Positions 25,214-32,150 of a DNA stretch of 41,189 bases are shown here, piece after piece (the first letter of the stretch is position 1; each line of letters starts with the position of its first letter). The notes under the pieces are model-generated. The model saw nothing but the letters and a program-made list of their open reading frames with translations. It searched no databases and had not been told where the DNA came from. The stretch covers positions 1 to 41,189 of the forward strand of contig NZ_JAELXT010000035.1 in the NCBI RefSeq assembly GCF_016427565.1, in the 5' to 3' direction. Position numbers and translations under genes: made by a program. This DNA is from Microvirga splendida. GTDB lineage: Bacteria; Pseudomonadota; Alphaproteobacteria; Rhizobiales; Beijerinckiaceae.

Positions 25214-25690
25214 TCAGCCTCCGGCGTAGGCTTTCTCCAGAAGGCCGGTGTCGAGCTTGACCATCTGCAGCATCGCCTGTGTGACCCGGCGCACCTTTGC
25301 GTTGTCCTCGTCCTTCATCATGACGCCAAGTGCTGCCGGCACGATCTGCCAGGAGACGCCGTAGCGATCCGTGATCCAGCCGCACTGCATCGGCGTACCG
25401 CCGTCGCCGAGCGCGTTCCAGAGCCGGTCGACCTCCGCCTGATCGGCGCAGCTCACGAACAGCGAGATGGCCGGCGTGAACTGGAAATACGGGCCGCCGT
25501 TCAGGGCCATGTAGCTCTCGCCCGCCAGCGTGAACTCCACCAGCATCGTGTCCCCTGGTTGTCCGCCCGGAGTCTCGACCGTGTAGGGCAGCACGGCATC
25601 GATGCGGGAATCGGGGAGCAGCGTGACGTAGAACCGCGCCGCCTCCTCGGCCTTGCCGTCGAACCACAGGCAAGGTGTGATCTTCGACAT
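25214..25690 (-). CDS. PhnB-like VOC-superfamily protein
   Basis: The 158-residue protein has the PhnB / 3-demethylubiquinone-methyltransferase-like VOC pattern: ITPCLWFDGKAEEAARFYVTLLPDSRI, then MLVEFTLAGESYMALNGGPYFQFTPAISLFVSC and GGTPMQCGWITDRYGVSWQIVP. The usual family name is misleading, since a methyltransferase activity is not established for these proteins. The ATG at 25690 follows GGAAGGATC. It is the last gene of a reverse-strand run with DoxX-like, YciI-like and VOC genes, 41 bases after the DoxX-like gene. Confidence 0.9.
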   Translation of the reverse strand: MSKITPCLWFDGKAEEAARFYVTLLPDSRIDAVLPYTVETPGGQPGDTMLVEFTLAGESYMALNGGPYFQFTPAISLFVSCADQAEVDRLWNALGDGGTPMQCGWITDRYGVSWQIVPAALGVMMKDEDNAKVRRVTQAMLQMVKLDTGLLEKAYAGG

Positions 25691-25731
25691 CGGATGATCC
25701 TTCCGGATGATTGTTGGGAGGTGCTTGAACG

Positions 25732-26151
25732 TCAGCGCAGCAGCGCCCGGATGCGCGGATCGCGCAACCAGAGCCCGACCCACAGGGCCACGCCCACATA
25801 GACGCCGAACAGGATGTGGCTGAAGAGCGGAGAACCGACCCGCACATGGGTGGCCACCGCGCCGCCGAGATAGGCGGTGATCAGGATCGCTCCGAGGAAT
25901 GCCGTTCGCGGGTAGGCATAGAGAAGCGCGGAAGCGATGAGCACGATGCCGAGAGCGCGCCAGGTCACGGCATCCGCCGGCCAGCCCAGCGGGATTACCG
26001 TGTCGATCACCACCTGAAGCGGCACCAGCTTGATGGCGCCGTCGAACAGGAGGAAGAGAACGACAAGGCCGCTCAAGGCTCGTCCGCTCCAGATGAGTCC
26101 GCTGCTCGTGGGAGCGGCTTCTGCCGTTGCTGCGTGTGGCATCGTGGTCAT
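25732..26151 (-). CDS. DoxX-like integral membrane protein
   Basis: The 139-residue protein has a short polar N-terminus and four hydrophobic helices, with family-typical features LFLLFDGAIKLVPLQVV, LGIVLIASALLYAYPRTAFLGAILITAYLGGAVATHVR and a final helix ahead of LRDPRIRALLR. DoxX-like proteins of this size are common beside VOC, YciI and small regulator genes; their role in redox or solute stress is not settled. GGGGAG lies upstream of the ATG at 26151. It follows the YciI gene by 36 bases. Confidence 0.88.
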   Translation of the reverse strand: MTTMPHAATAEAAPTSSGLIWSGRALSGLVVLFLLFDGAIKLVPLQVVIDTVIPLGWPADAVTWRALGIVLIASALLYAYPRTAFLGAILITAYLGGAVATHVRVGSPLFSHILFGVYVGVALWVGLWLRDPRIRALLR

Positions 26152-26187
26152 TCGTTCTCCCCTTCCCCGGCAGCAGCCGACGGGATG

Positions 26188-26610
26188 TCAGCGGCCGGCC
26201 AGCTTTTCGCTCGTCCGGTCGAACCGTTCGGAGACCTCGGGCGTCATGGCCTCTGCAAAATCCGCCATTTCATAGAACGGACGAATCTCGATCTCACTCG
26301 GGCCGGGCATGGGGTTCGGGCAGCGCTTCACCCACTCGACCGCCTCGGCCATGTCCTTGACCTCCCAGAGCCAGTAGCCGGCAACCAGCTCACTGGTCTG
26401 GGCAAAAGGCCCGTCGATGACCTTGCGGTTCGGGCCGTCGAAGGCCACGCGTTTGCCTTGAGACGAAGGCTTCAGCCCGTCGCCGGCCCGCATGATGCCG
26501 GCATTGACCAGTTCCTCGTTGAACTTGCCCATGGCCTCGAGGAGCTCGGTCGAGGGCATGATGCCCGCCTCGCTGTCCTTCGTCGCTTTCACCAGAACCA
26601 TCACGCGCAT
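26188..26610 (-). CDS. YciI-related (DGPF-domain) protein
   Basis: The 140-residue protein carries the DGPF signature (KVIDGPFAQTSELVAGYWLWEV) in the middle and the family start MRVMVLVKATKDSEAG, with the ferredoxin-like fold expected for YciI/YCII proteins. The later WVKRCPNPMPGPSEIEIRPFYE is also typical. Biochemical function is largely unknown; such genes often sit next to ECF sigma factors or VOC proteins. Here the divergent regulator is HxlR-type instead. It lies 67 bases downstream of the first VOC gene. Confidence 0.92.
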   Translation of the reverse strand: MRVMVLVKATKDSEAGIMPSTELLEAMGKFNEELVNAGIMRAGDGLKPSSQGKRVAFDGPNRKVIDGPFAQTSELVAGYWLWEVKDMAEAVEWVKRCPNPMPGPSEIEIRPFYEMADFAEAMTPEVSERFDRTSEKLAGR

Positions 26611-26677
26611 CGTCTTCCCTCCTGTGTTCCACGCAGGTCCCTTCGGCCTGCCGGTCTTCGCCTTGGCCGGTCGACCG

Positions 26678-27109
26678 TCAGGCCGATGCCATCTCGCCCA
26701 TGGCCTCCTTGGCGGCGTCCATGTCCATCCACATCACTTCCCAGATGTGGCCGTCGAGGTCCTCGAAGCTGCGGCCATACATGAAGCCGTAATCCTGCTT
26801 CGGGCCGATATCGACAGTGCCGCCGGCCCCTTCGGCTCGGCTCATCGTGTCGTCAACGGCATCGCGGCTTTCGGCCGAGATGCAGATCAGCACTTCCGTG
26901 GTCTCCCGCGCATTCGCGATTGTCTTCGGCGTGAACTGGCGGAATTTGTCGTGGGTCAGGAGCATCACGTGAATGGTCTCGGAAAAGACCATGCAGGCGG
27001 CGGTGTGGTCGGTGAACTGCTCGTTGTTGACGGCGCCCAGCGCCGCATAGAACGCCATCGACCGGGACAGGTCGCTGACGGGCAGGTTCACAAAGATCAG
27101 TTTGGACAT
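26678..27109 (-). CDS. VOC-family (glyoxalase/bleomycin-resistance-like) protein
   Basis: The 143-residue single-domain VOC protein has the pattern KLIFVNLPVSDLSRSMAFYAALG, then TIHVMLLTHDKFRQFTPK, and ends with YGRSFEDLDGHIWEVMWMD, matching the 'lactoylglutathione lyase-like' group without proof of that activity. The ATG at 27109 with GGGGAG upstream is chosen over an in-frame ATG at 27148, because the family start MSKLIFVNLPV begins there. It heads the reverse-strand operon and faces hxlR across a 60-base gap that holds a clear promoter for hxlR. Confidence 0.91.
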   Translation of the reverse strand: MSKLIFVNLPVSDLSRSMAFYAALGAVNNEQFTDHTAACMVFSETIHVMLLTHDKFRQFTPKTIANARETTEVLICISAESRDAVDDTMSRAEGAGGTVDIGPKQDYGFMYGRSFEDLDGHIWEVMWMDMDAAKEAMGEMASA

Positions 27110-27132
27110 TGGGTCTCTCCCCTGGCTTGGTT

Positions 27133-27161
27133 TTGACATTGATTCCACGTTAAGTTATGAA
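27133..27161 (+). promoter_or_regulatory. Near-consensus promoter of hxlR, very close to its start codon
   Basis: TTGACA (27133-27138) and TATGAA (27156-27161) are separated by 17 bases. The hxlR ATG is at 27170, only eight bases after the -10, so the transcript should begin at or next to the start codon. No Shine-Dalgarno sequence lies before the ATG. TATGAA is repeated at 27169-27174. Confidence 0.6.
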
Positions 27162-27169
27162 TAGCAACT

Positions 27170-27871
27170 ATGAAGTTAGAAAAAATAACTAAAGAGCCGG
27201 AAGCCCGCTCCAGACGCCATTACGAAGACGCCTGTGCGGCGGCTCACGCCCTCGACCTCGTGGGCGAGCGCTGGGCGCTTCTGGTGATGCGCGAGCTCAT
27301 GATGGGGCCGAAGCGCTTCAGCGACCTGCGCGAGAGCCTGCCGGGGATCAGCGCCAATGTGCTCACGCAGCGGCTCGAAGGCCTGGAGGCGGCCGGCGTT
27401 CTGGTGCGGCGAAAGCTGCCGCCGCCTGCTGCGGCGCAGGTCTACGAATTGACCGAATGGGGCTACGAGAGCGAGCCGATCTTCCAGGCCCTCGGCCGCT
27501 GGGCGGCGCGCTCGCCCCTGCATGACCCGACCCTGCCGTTCAGCACCGCATCCTTCCTGCTGTCCTTGCGAACCATGCTCGATTCCGAGCGGGCGAAAGG
27601 CCTGGAGGCGCGGGTGGGCTTCCGCCTCGGCGAGGAGACGTTTCTCGCGCATCTGACAGACGGGCAGATCGAGATCGGCCGCAGCGCTCTGGACGGCGCC
27701 GACCTGATTTTCACAGGCACGCCGCCGGTCCTGGCGGGCGCGATCTATGGCGGTCAACCGCTTGAAGTGCTGGAAGAGGCAGGAGCCCTTCAGGTCGAGG
27801 GCGACCGCGCCCTCGCCCGGCGTTTCACCGGCCTGTTCCCCCTGCCGCCGAAGGCCACAAAGCCGGTCTAG
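27170..27871 (+). CDS. HxlR-family transcriptional regulator with a C-terminal SCP2-like domain
   Basis: The 233-residue protein has a MarR/HxlR winged helix at about 22-110 (CAAAHALDLVGERWALLVMRELMMGPKRFSDLRESLPGISANVLTQRLEGLEAAGVL) and a C-terminal region at about 130-225 resembling an SCP2 sterol-carrier-like lipid-binding fold (GLEARVGFRLGEETFLAHLTDGQIEIGR...ADLIFTGTPPVLAGAIYGG). The second domain may bind a hydrophobic effector. It is divergent from the VOC-YciI-DoxX-PhnB operon and likely controls it and itself. Its promoter position implies a leaderless or nearly leaderless mRNA. Its TAG stop overlaps the stop of the convergent dienelactone hydrolase gene. Confidence 0.92.
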   Translation: MKLEKITKEPEARSRRHYEDACAAAHALDLVGERWALLVMRELMMGPKRFSDLRESLPGISANVLTQRLEGLEAAGVLVRRKLPPPAAAQVYELTEWGYESEPIFQALGRWAARSPLHDPTLPFSTASFLLSLRTMLDSERAKGLEARVGFRLGEETFLAHLTDGQIEIGRSALDGADLIFTGTPPVLAGAIYGGQPLEVLEEAGALQVEGDRALARRFTGLFPLPPKATKPV

Positions 27872-28608
27872 CGCAGCGTCTCGTCGAACAGCGTGAGCAG
27901 GCGCTTCCAGTGCCGCTCGGCGCCGCGCTCGTCATAGACCCTGTTGTCTGGAACGGCCCAGCCATGAGCCATGCCGACATAGTTCTCGATCACGTGGTCG
28001 ATCTCGGCCCGGCGCAGGGCCTCCGCGAGACGCGCCGACTGCTCGGGCGGGAAGCTCTCGTCGATGCCGGCGCTGCCCACATAGACGTGGCCTTTGATCG
28101 TCGCCACGTGCAGGTGCGGGCTGTCGGGCGCATCGTTGGCCAGGCGCCCGCCGTGGAAGCTCGCCGCAGCCGCGATGCGCTCCGGATAGGCCGCTGCCGC
28201 GTGGATGGCACGGCTGCCGCCCATGCAATAGCCGACGGTGCCGATCCGGCCCGTGGCTCCCGCTTGGGTCAGCGCCTCGAGAAAGGCCGCACTGTCGCGC
28301 CGGGTCATGTCCTGGGTCGTGCCGCCGATCATGCTCCGCAACGTGGTGCGGGTGGGCTCTTCGCTGAAAGCCGTCCTGGCATCGAAGGGGCCGTAATCGC
28401 CGTAGCGGTAGAAGAGATCGGGCAGGAGTACGACATAACCCTCGCCCGCCAGGCGCTCGGCCATGGCATCGAGCGCGGGGCGAGGCCCGAAGGCATCCAT
28501 GTAGAGGATCACGCCGGGCGCCTCCGCCGCAGGCCGGCGGCCCGGCTGGAACAGGCCGGCCTTGGCTGTTCCGTCCCGGGTCTCGATCGCAATATCCTGC
28601 TTGGCCAT
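27868..28608 (-). CDS. Dienelactone hydrolase family protein
   Basis: The 246-residue alpha/beta-hydrolase has the DLH nucleophile motif GYCMGGS with Cys128, a likely acid Asp183 (GSAGIDESFPPEQ) and His215 (GMAHGWAVPD). The N-terminal strand-loop GVILYMDAFGPRPALDAMAERLAGEGYVVLLPDLFYRYG is diagnostic. Classical members hydrolyse dienelactone in chlorocatechol degradation; most homologues outside such clusters have unknown ester or lactone substrates, and no catechol genes are near. The ATG at 28608 with GGGAGAGGGAC upstream is preferred over longer frames. It is convergent with hxlR, sharing stop-codon bases (27868-27871), and divergent from the patatin gene. Confidence 0.91.
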   Translation of the reverse strand: MAKQDIAIETRDGTAKAGLFQPGRRPAAEAPGVILYMDAFGPRPALDAMAERLAGEGYVVLLPDLFYRYGDYGPFDARTAFSEEPTRTTLRSMIGGTTQDMTRRDSAAFLEALTQAGATGRIGTVGYCMGGSRAIHAAAAYPERIAAAASFHGGRLANDAPDSPHLHVATIKGHVYVGSAGIDESFPPEQSARLAEALRRAEIDHVIENYVGMAHGWAVPDNRVYDERGAERHWKRLLTLFDETLR

Positions 28609-28730
28609 GTCCCTCTCCCATCGTGCCTGTCGCGGAACCGCTGCCGCCCGCCTGCGTTCCCTGCCCTCTCCTATGCCCGCATGGGAGTACCATTTCAAAT
28701 CCGGCAGGCTTTTCTTACCAGGGCACTCAC

Positions 28731-29819
28731 ATGACTGCGTCATCGAAGCTGGATCGGGACCAGCAGCTCACTCTCGTGCTCGGCGGCGGCAATGCGCTGG
28801 GCTCCTATCTCGCGGGCGCCTATGAACACCTGCAGCAGCGGGAGATCGAGCCGCAATGGATCGTCGGCGGGTCCATCGGGGCCGTCACGGGAGCCATCAT
28901 CGCCGGCAACGCGCCGGAGGATCGCCTGCCGCGCCTCAAGGCGTTCTGGGACGAGGCGATGATCAGCACGCCGGGCCTGCTCGGGCGCGGCACGAAGATT
29001 CGGCACACCTACAACGAGCTTCACACGATCACGGCGCTCCTGTTCGGCCGGCCCGGCCTGTTCGGGCACCGTTTTCCCGGCATGCTGTCCATGCTGCCCT
29101 GGATGCCGAGCGACGTGGCGCTCTACGATCACACCCCGCTTCAGCGGACACTGGAACGGCTCGTCGACTTCGACCGGCTGAACCGGGCCGAGATTCGCCT
29201 CACTATCGGCTGCGTCGATCTCGAAACCGGCGACGATGTTCTCTTCGACAACACCCGCGAAAAGCTCACGCCCGAACACCTCCTGGCGAGTTCCGCCATC
29301 ACGCCGATCTTTCCGCCGGTCGAGATCGAAGGGCGCCTGCTCTGCGATCCGGGCTACACCAACAACCTGCCTCTCGAGGTGCCCTTCGCGGAGCCCCTGA
29401 AGGAGGATTTCACCTGCATCGCGGTCGAGCTGTTCAGCCTGCATGCCGCGCGTCCGGCCTCGCTCGATGCAGCTGCGGAACGCGTCAACGACCTGATCTT
29501 CGCAAGCCCCACGCGACGGACCCTGAGCGGGCTCAAGCGTGAATACGCCCTTCGTGAAAAGCTGGAGCCCGACGGCCCCCAGGCCACGCTGCTGCACTTG
29601 GCTTATTTCGCGGGAAGCGACGAGCGCGCGGGAAAGACCTTCGACTACTCGCCGTCCTCGATCCGCGACCGCTGGGCCGCCGGGCAGCGCGACATGGAAA
29701 AGAGCCTCGCGCTCCTGGAGGGCGCTCCCACCGAGCGGCACCGCCTCCGCTACCTGGCCCTGAGCCCCGAGCAGGAGGCAGCTTCGGCGGAAGCCGGCGT
29801 GGCGGCGGCCCGCGCCTGA
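28731..29819 (+). CDS. Patatin-like phospholipase family protein
   Basis: The 362-residue protein shows the patatin catalytic dyad: oxyanion loop LGGGNALGSYLAGAYEHL (17-34), nucleophile Ser48 in GGSIGAV (GxSxG), and catalytic Asp206 in CDPGYTNNLPLEV. The usual DG(G/A) is DPG here. Patatins hydrolyse acyl esters of phospholipids; no signal peptide or membrane helix is visible. The region after about residue 260 contains family-typical LIFASPTRRTLSGLKREYALRE. The ATG at 28731 has no strong Shine-Dalgarno sequence. It is divergent from the dienelactone hydrolase gene. Confidence 0.9.
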   Translation: MTASSKLDRDQQLTLVLGGGNALGSYLAGAYEHLQQREIEPQWIVGGSIGAVTGAIIAGNAPEDRLPRLKAFWDEAMISTPGLLGRGTKIRHTYNELHTITALLFGRPGLFGHRFPGMLSMLPWMPSDVALYDHTPLQRTLERLVDFDRLNRAEIRLTIGCVDLETGDDVLFDNTREKLTPEHLLASSAITPIFPPVEIEGRLLCDPGYTNNLPLEVPFAEPLKEDFTCIAVELFSLHAARPASLDAAAERVNDLIFASPTRRTLSGLKREYALREKLEPDGPQATLLHLAYFAGSDERAGKTFDYSPSSIRDRWAAGQRDMEKSLALLEGAPTERHRLRYLALSPEQEAASAEAGVAAARA

Positions 29820-29823
29820 ACAT

Positions 29824-30003
29824 TCAGGGCCCGCCGGCGAGCGACCCCACCACCGCCATGGTAAGTTCGTCGAGATTGACCTGGCCTTCGATGGTGATCG
29901 TCTCGGCCTCGCCGGTCCTGACGCGCAGGCCCTTCTCGCCGGCCTCGGACTGGCGCTTCAGCTCCGCCAGGATGGCTTCGCGCACTTGACCCTCGATGTT
30001 CAT
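29824..30003 (-). CDS. Small hypothetical protein (59 aa)
   Basis: The 59-residue product begins MNIEGQVREAILAELKRQSE, a likely amphipathic helix, followed by strand-forming segments (GLRVRTGEAETITIEGQVNLDELTMAVVGSLAGG). AGGCAGCG lies upstream of the ATG at 30003, a modest ribosome-binding sequence. It is convergent with the patatin gene, four bases apart, and downstream of the HNH gene. No family is recognised. Compact size and a non-random helix-strand pattern support a real gene. Confidence 0.6.
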   Translation of the reverse strand: MNIEGQVREAILAELKRQSEAGEKGLRVRTGEAETITIEGQVNLDELTMAVVGSLAGGP

Positions 30004-30081
30004 CGCTGCCTCCGTTCGACAAAAACATCCGGCTGTCGAACGTCGGTGCGGACAGCCCTGTTCCACATCCGCGGCCGGCGC

Positions 30082-30354
30082 TCAGGCTGTGGAATTGCCC
30101 GCCTTGAGAATCCTGAACGCCTCGGCGTCCATGGTGCCGCGCTCGTTGTTGCAGGCGGAGCAGGCCAGGACGAGGTTGCCGGGGGTGAGCGGGCCGCCGA
30201 AGGATCGCGGATGCACATGGTCGAGGGTCGCAAGATCCGGGGCGCGTTTCACACCGGGGCCGGGACGGCGCGCGGGGATCCCGCAATAGACGCAGCGCGC
30301 TCCGTCGCGGGCATAGACATCCTCGAAGAGCTTGATGCGTTGCGCGGCTTTCAT
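30082..30354 (-). CDS. Small HNH endonuclease-domain protein
   Basis: The 90-residue protein is almost only an HNH domain: zinc-binding CVYC (21-24) and CSAC (65-68), the catalytic DH pair Asp45-His46 (LDHVHPRSFGG), Asn60 in LTPGNLVLAC, and Asn69-Asn70 (CNNERG). HNH proteins nick or cleave DNA. The stand-alone form could be a chromosomal nuclease of unknown role or a remnant of a mobile element. The ATG at 30354 starts at a plausible MKAAQRIKLFEDVYARDG; longer frames upstream are unlikely. No adjacent methylase, integrase or terminase is present. Confidence 0.87.
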   Translation of the reverse strand: MKAAQRIKLFEDVYARDGARCVYCGIPARRPGPGVKRAPDLATLDHVHPRSFGGPLTPGNLVLACSACNNERGTMDAEAFRILKAGNSTA

Positions 30355-30445
30355 GGGGCTGGAATGCTCTTCGCTGCGGTGAGGTCGTCGTGTGGAACCA
30401 CGGGCAAGCCGGGTGGTTGCTCCTGCAATCACAGGAGCATGAGCC

Positions 30446-31021
30446 ATGGTAGACACCCGCCGCAGGAACCGGAACCCCTTCGACGACGACAACGGCTACG
30501 GTGACGTTCCCCAGGGCGCCGTGGGCTTCCGCGGCGAGGGCCGTGAATATCCCGGCGGCTACGGCAGCGATGCCGACCCGTTTACCGGCGGCGTGATCGA
30601 TGACGGACGGGGCGGCCCGCCGGACGACGAAGGCTTCGATCCCGGCTACAGCCGGCCCCGCTCCGGCTACGGCGCCTTCGGCACCCGCGATCCGAACGAC
30701 GCCGATGTCCGCACCGGTCGGGATGACCGGCGCTCCTCGTCCGGCGAGCATCGCGGCCGCGGCCCCAAGGGCTACCGTCGCTCCGACGAGCGCATCCATG
30801 AGGATGTGTGCGAGCGCCTGACCGAGGATCCGTTCATCGACGCCTCGGACATCGAGGTCGCCGTCAAGGACGGCGAGGTCACCCTCACCGGCACCGTCAC
30901 GAGCCGCGGCCTCAAGCGCCGCGCCGAGGACCTGGCGGAACTGGCATCGGGCATCTCGCACGTCCAGAACAATCTTCGGGTGCAGGGCGCCTCCGATATG
31001 CCGGGCGCCTCCGCCTCCTGA
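30446..31021 (+). CDS. BON-domain protein with a long disordered N-terminus
   Basis: The 191-residue protein has about 110 residues rich in Gly, Asp, Arg, Pro and Ser, including repeated GYG/GFG-type patches (DNGYGDVPQG, GGYGSDADPF, RSGYGAFGTRD). A C-terminal BON domain at about 112-180 follows (RSDERIHEDVCERLTEDPFIDASDIEVAVKDG, EVTLTGTVTSRGLKRRAEDLAE). BON domains bind phospholipid and are typical of OsmY-like stress proteins, but no signal peptide is seen, so this one is probably cytoplasmic. AGGAG precedes the ATG at 30446. It is convergent with the HAD gene, 21 bases apart. Confidence 0.88.
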   Translation: MVDTRRRNRNPFDDDNGYGDVPQGAVGFRGEGREYPGGYGSDADPFTGGVIDDGRGGPPDDEGFDPGYSRPRSGYGAFGTRDPNDADVRTGRDDRRSSSGEHRGRGPKGYRRSDERIHEDVCERLTEDPFIDASDIEVAVKDGEVTLTGTVTSRGLKRRAEDLAELASGISHVQNNLRVQGASDMPGASAS

Positions 31022-31042
31022 CGGAGGAGGCTTTCATCGGCA

Positions 31043-31708
31043 TCAGGAGGCCAGCGGCGAGCTGTCATAGTGGCGCAGCAGATCCTCGACATCGCGGTAG
31101 ACCGCGATGCAGCCGGCATCCCTCAGGGCCTGCTCGGTGAAGCCCCCGGACAGCACGCCGATGGATTTCATCTGCGCCTTGCGGGCGGCCTCCGCATCGT
31201 AGGGCGTATCGCCGATCACCACCGCCTCGTCCGACGTCAGCGGAGCGAGCTTCGCGAGCGCCGCCTCGAAGATATCGGGGAAGGGCTTCGAGCGCTCCGC
31301 GTCGTCAGACGACGTGGCCGAGTCGATGAGGTCGGCGATGCCTGCGATGTCCTTGTACCGTTCGACCTCGTCCGCGTTGCCGGACGACGCCAGCACCGCT
31401 TTCTGCCCTGTCGCGCGAGTGCGCTCGAAGAGTTCGCGGACAGCGGGAAAGGCGCGCGCGCGATGAAGGTACTCGCGCTTGAAGAGATCGGAGCGGTAGT
31501 CCGTGATCTCGTCGCCCCGCTGCTCGATCACATCAGGCGGCAGAAGCCCGTGCAGGATCTGGTCGCCGCCCTTGCCGATCTGCGAACGCAGGTCGGAGAA
31601 GGCGATCTCGTAGCCGAAATGCCGGAGCGCCTTGACCCAGGCTTCGGCGTGAAGATCCACGGTGTCGATGAGCGTGCCGTCGATGTCGAAAATCGCTGCT
31701 TTGATCAT
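31043..31708 (-). CDS. HAD-superfamily hydrolase (phosphoglycolate phosphatase-like)
   Basis: The 221-residue protein has all HAD motifs: nucleophile Asp8 and acid Asp10 in FDIDGTLID, motif II ASSGN, a lysine in ERSKPFPDIF and motif IV VVIGDTPYDAEAARKA. A helical C1 cap between motifs I and II (LHAEAWVKALRHFGYEI...) places it with phosphoglycolate phosphatase or beta-phosphoglucomutase relatives. The substrate is a small phosphorylated metabolite that cannot be specified. It lies downstream of a short Pro-rich gene on the same strand, with a 57-base gap. Confidence 0.92.
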   Translation of the reverse strand: MIKAAIFDIDGTLIDTVDLHAEAWVKALRHFGYEIAFSDLRSQIGKGGDQILHGLLPPDVIEQRGDEITDYRSDLFKREYLHRARAFPAVRELFERTRATGQKAVLASSGNADEVERYKDIAGIADLIDSATSSDDAERSKPFPDIFEAALAKLAPLTSDEAVVIGDTPYDAEAARKAQMKSIGVLSGGFTEQALRDAGCIAVYRDVEDLLRHYDSSPLAS

Positions 31709-31765
31709 GATCTGTCCCGAGCGCAGGAGAACGGCATGTCTCTCGCGGTGACCTCGGCCGCCTCC

Positions 31766-31984
31766 TCAGGGCACCTCCGGCTGAGGCGTCGGATGAAGCA
31801 CCGGCTTGTCCGGCTCCGGCGGCTGCTCCGGCAGGGAGGACGGGACGCCGGGCGGCATGGACGGCGCAGGCGTGTCGGGCGGCATCGGGATGGCCGGAAC
31901 CGGCTCCGTCGGGGGCGGCTTGGGATAGAACTCGTCCGGCTGCGGACGGCTGCTGGCGCGGTGCGGGGACAAGAAGCTCTCCAT
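31766..31984 (-). CDS. Short proline-rich protein (72 aa)
   Basis: The 72-residue product starts MESFLSPHRASSRPQPDEFY and continues as a proline-rich chain with recurring PP, PEP and PMPP units. It has no cysteine and no hydrophobic segment, so it should be extended and disordered. CAGGATCC lies just before the ATG at 31984; longer frames upstream are probably non-coding. It might be a small linker-like or cell-envelope peptide, but no signal sequence is seen. Low-complexity GC-rich sequence can mimic such genes. Confidence 0.5.
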   Translation of the reverse strand: MESFLSPHRASSRPQPDEFYPKPPPTEPVPAIPMPPDTPAPSMPPGVPSSLPEQPPEPDKPVLHPTPQPEVP

Positions 31985-32150
31985 GGATCCTGCCCCTGAC
32001 AACCGTTCAGCTCGAAGAAAGGTTCTCCGGCAGCCCTGCTCGACACGGGATTGGCCGGTCAGACTCGCGAAACCATAGGACAAACCCTTGCTTGACCTTA
32101 CGTCCGTTTGGGGCCACCACGGCAGGGTGGAACCACGAGCCGGAAGAATC

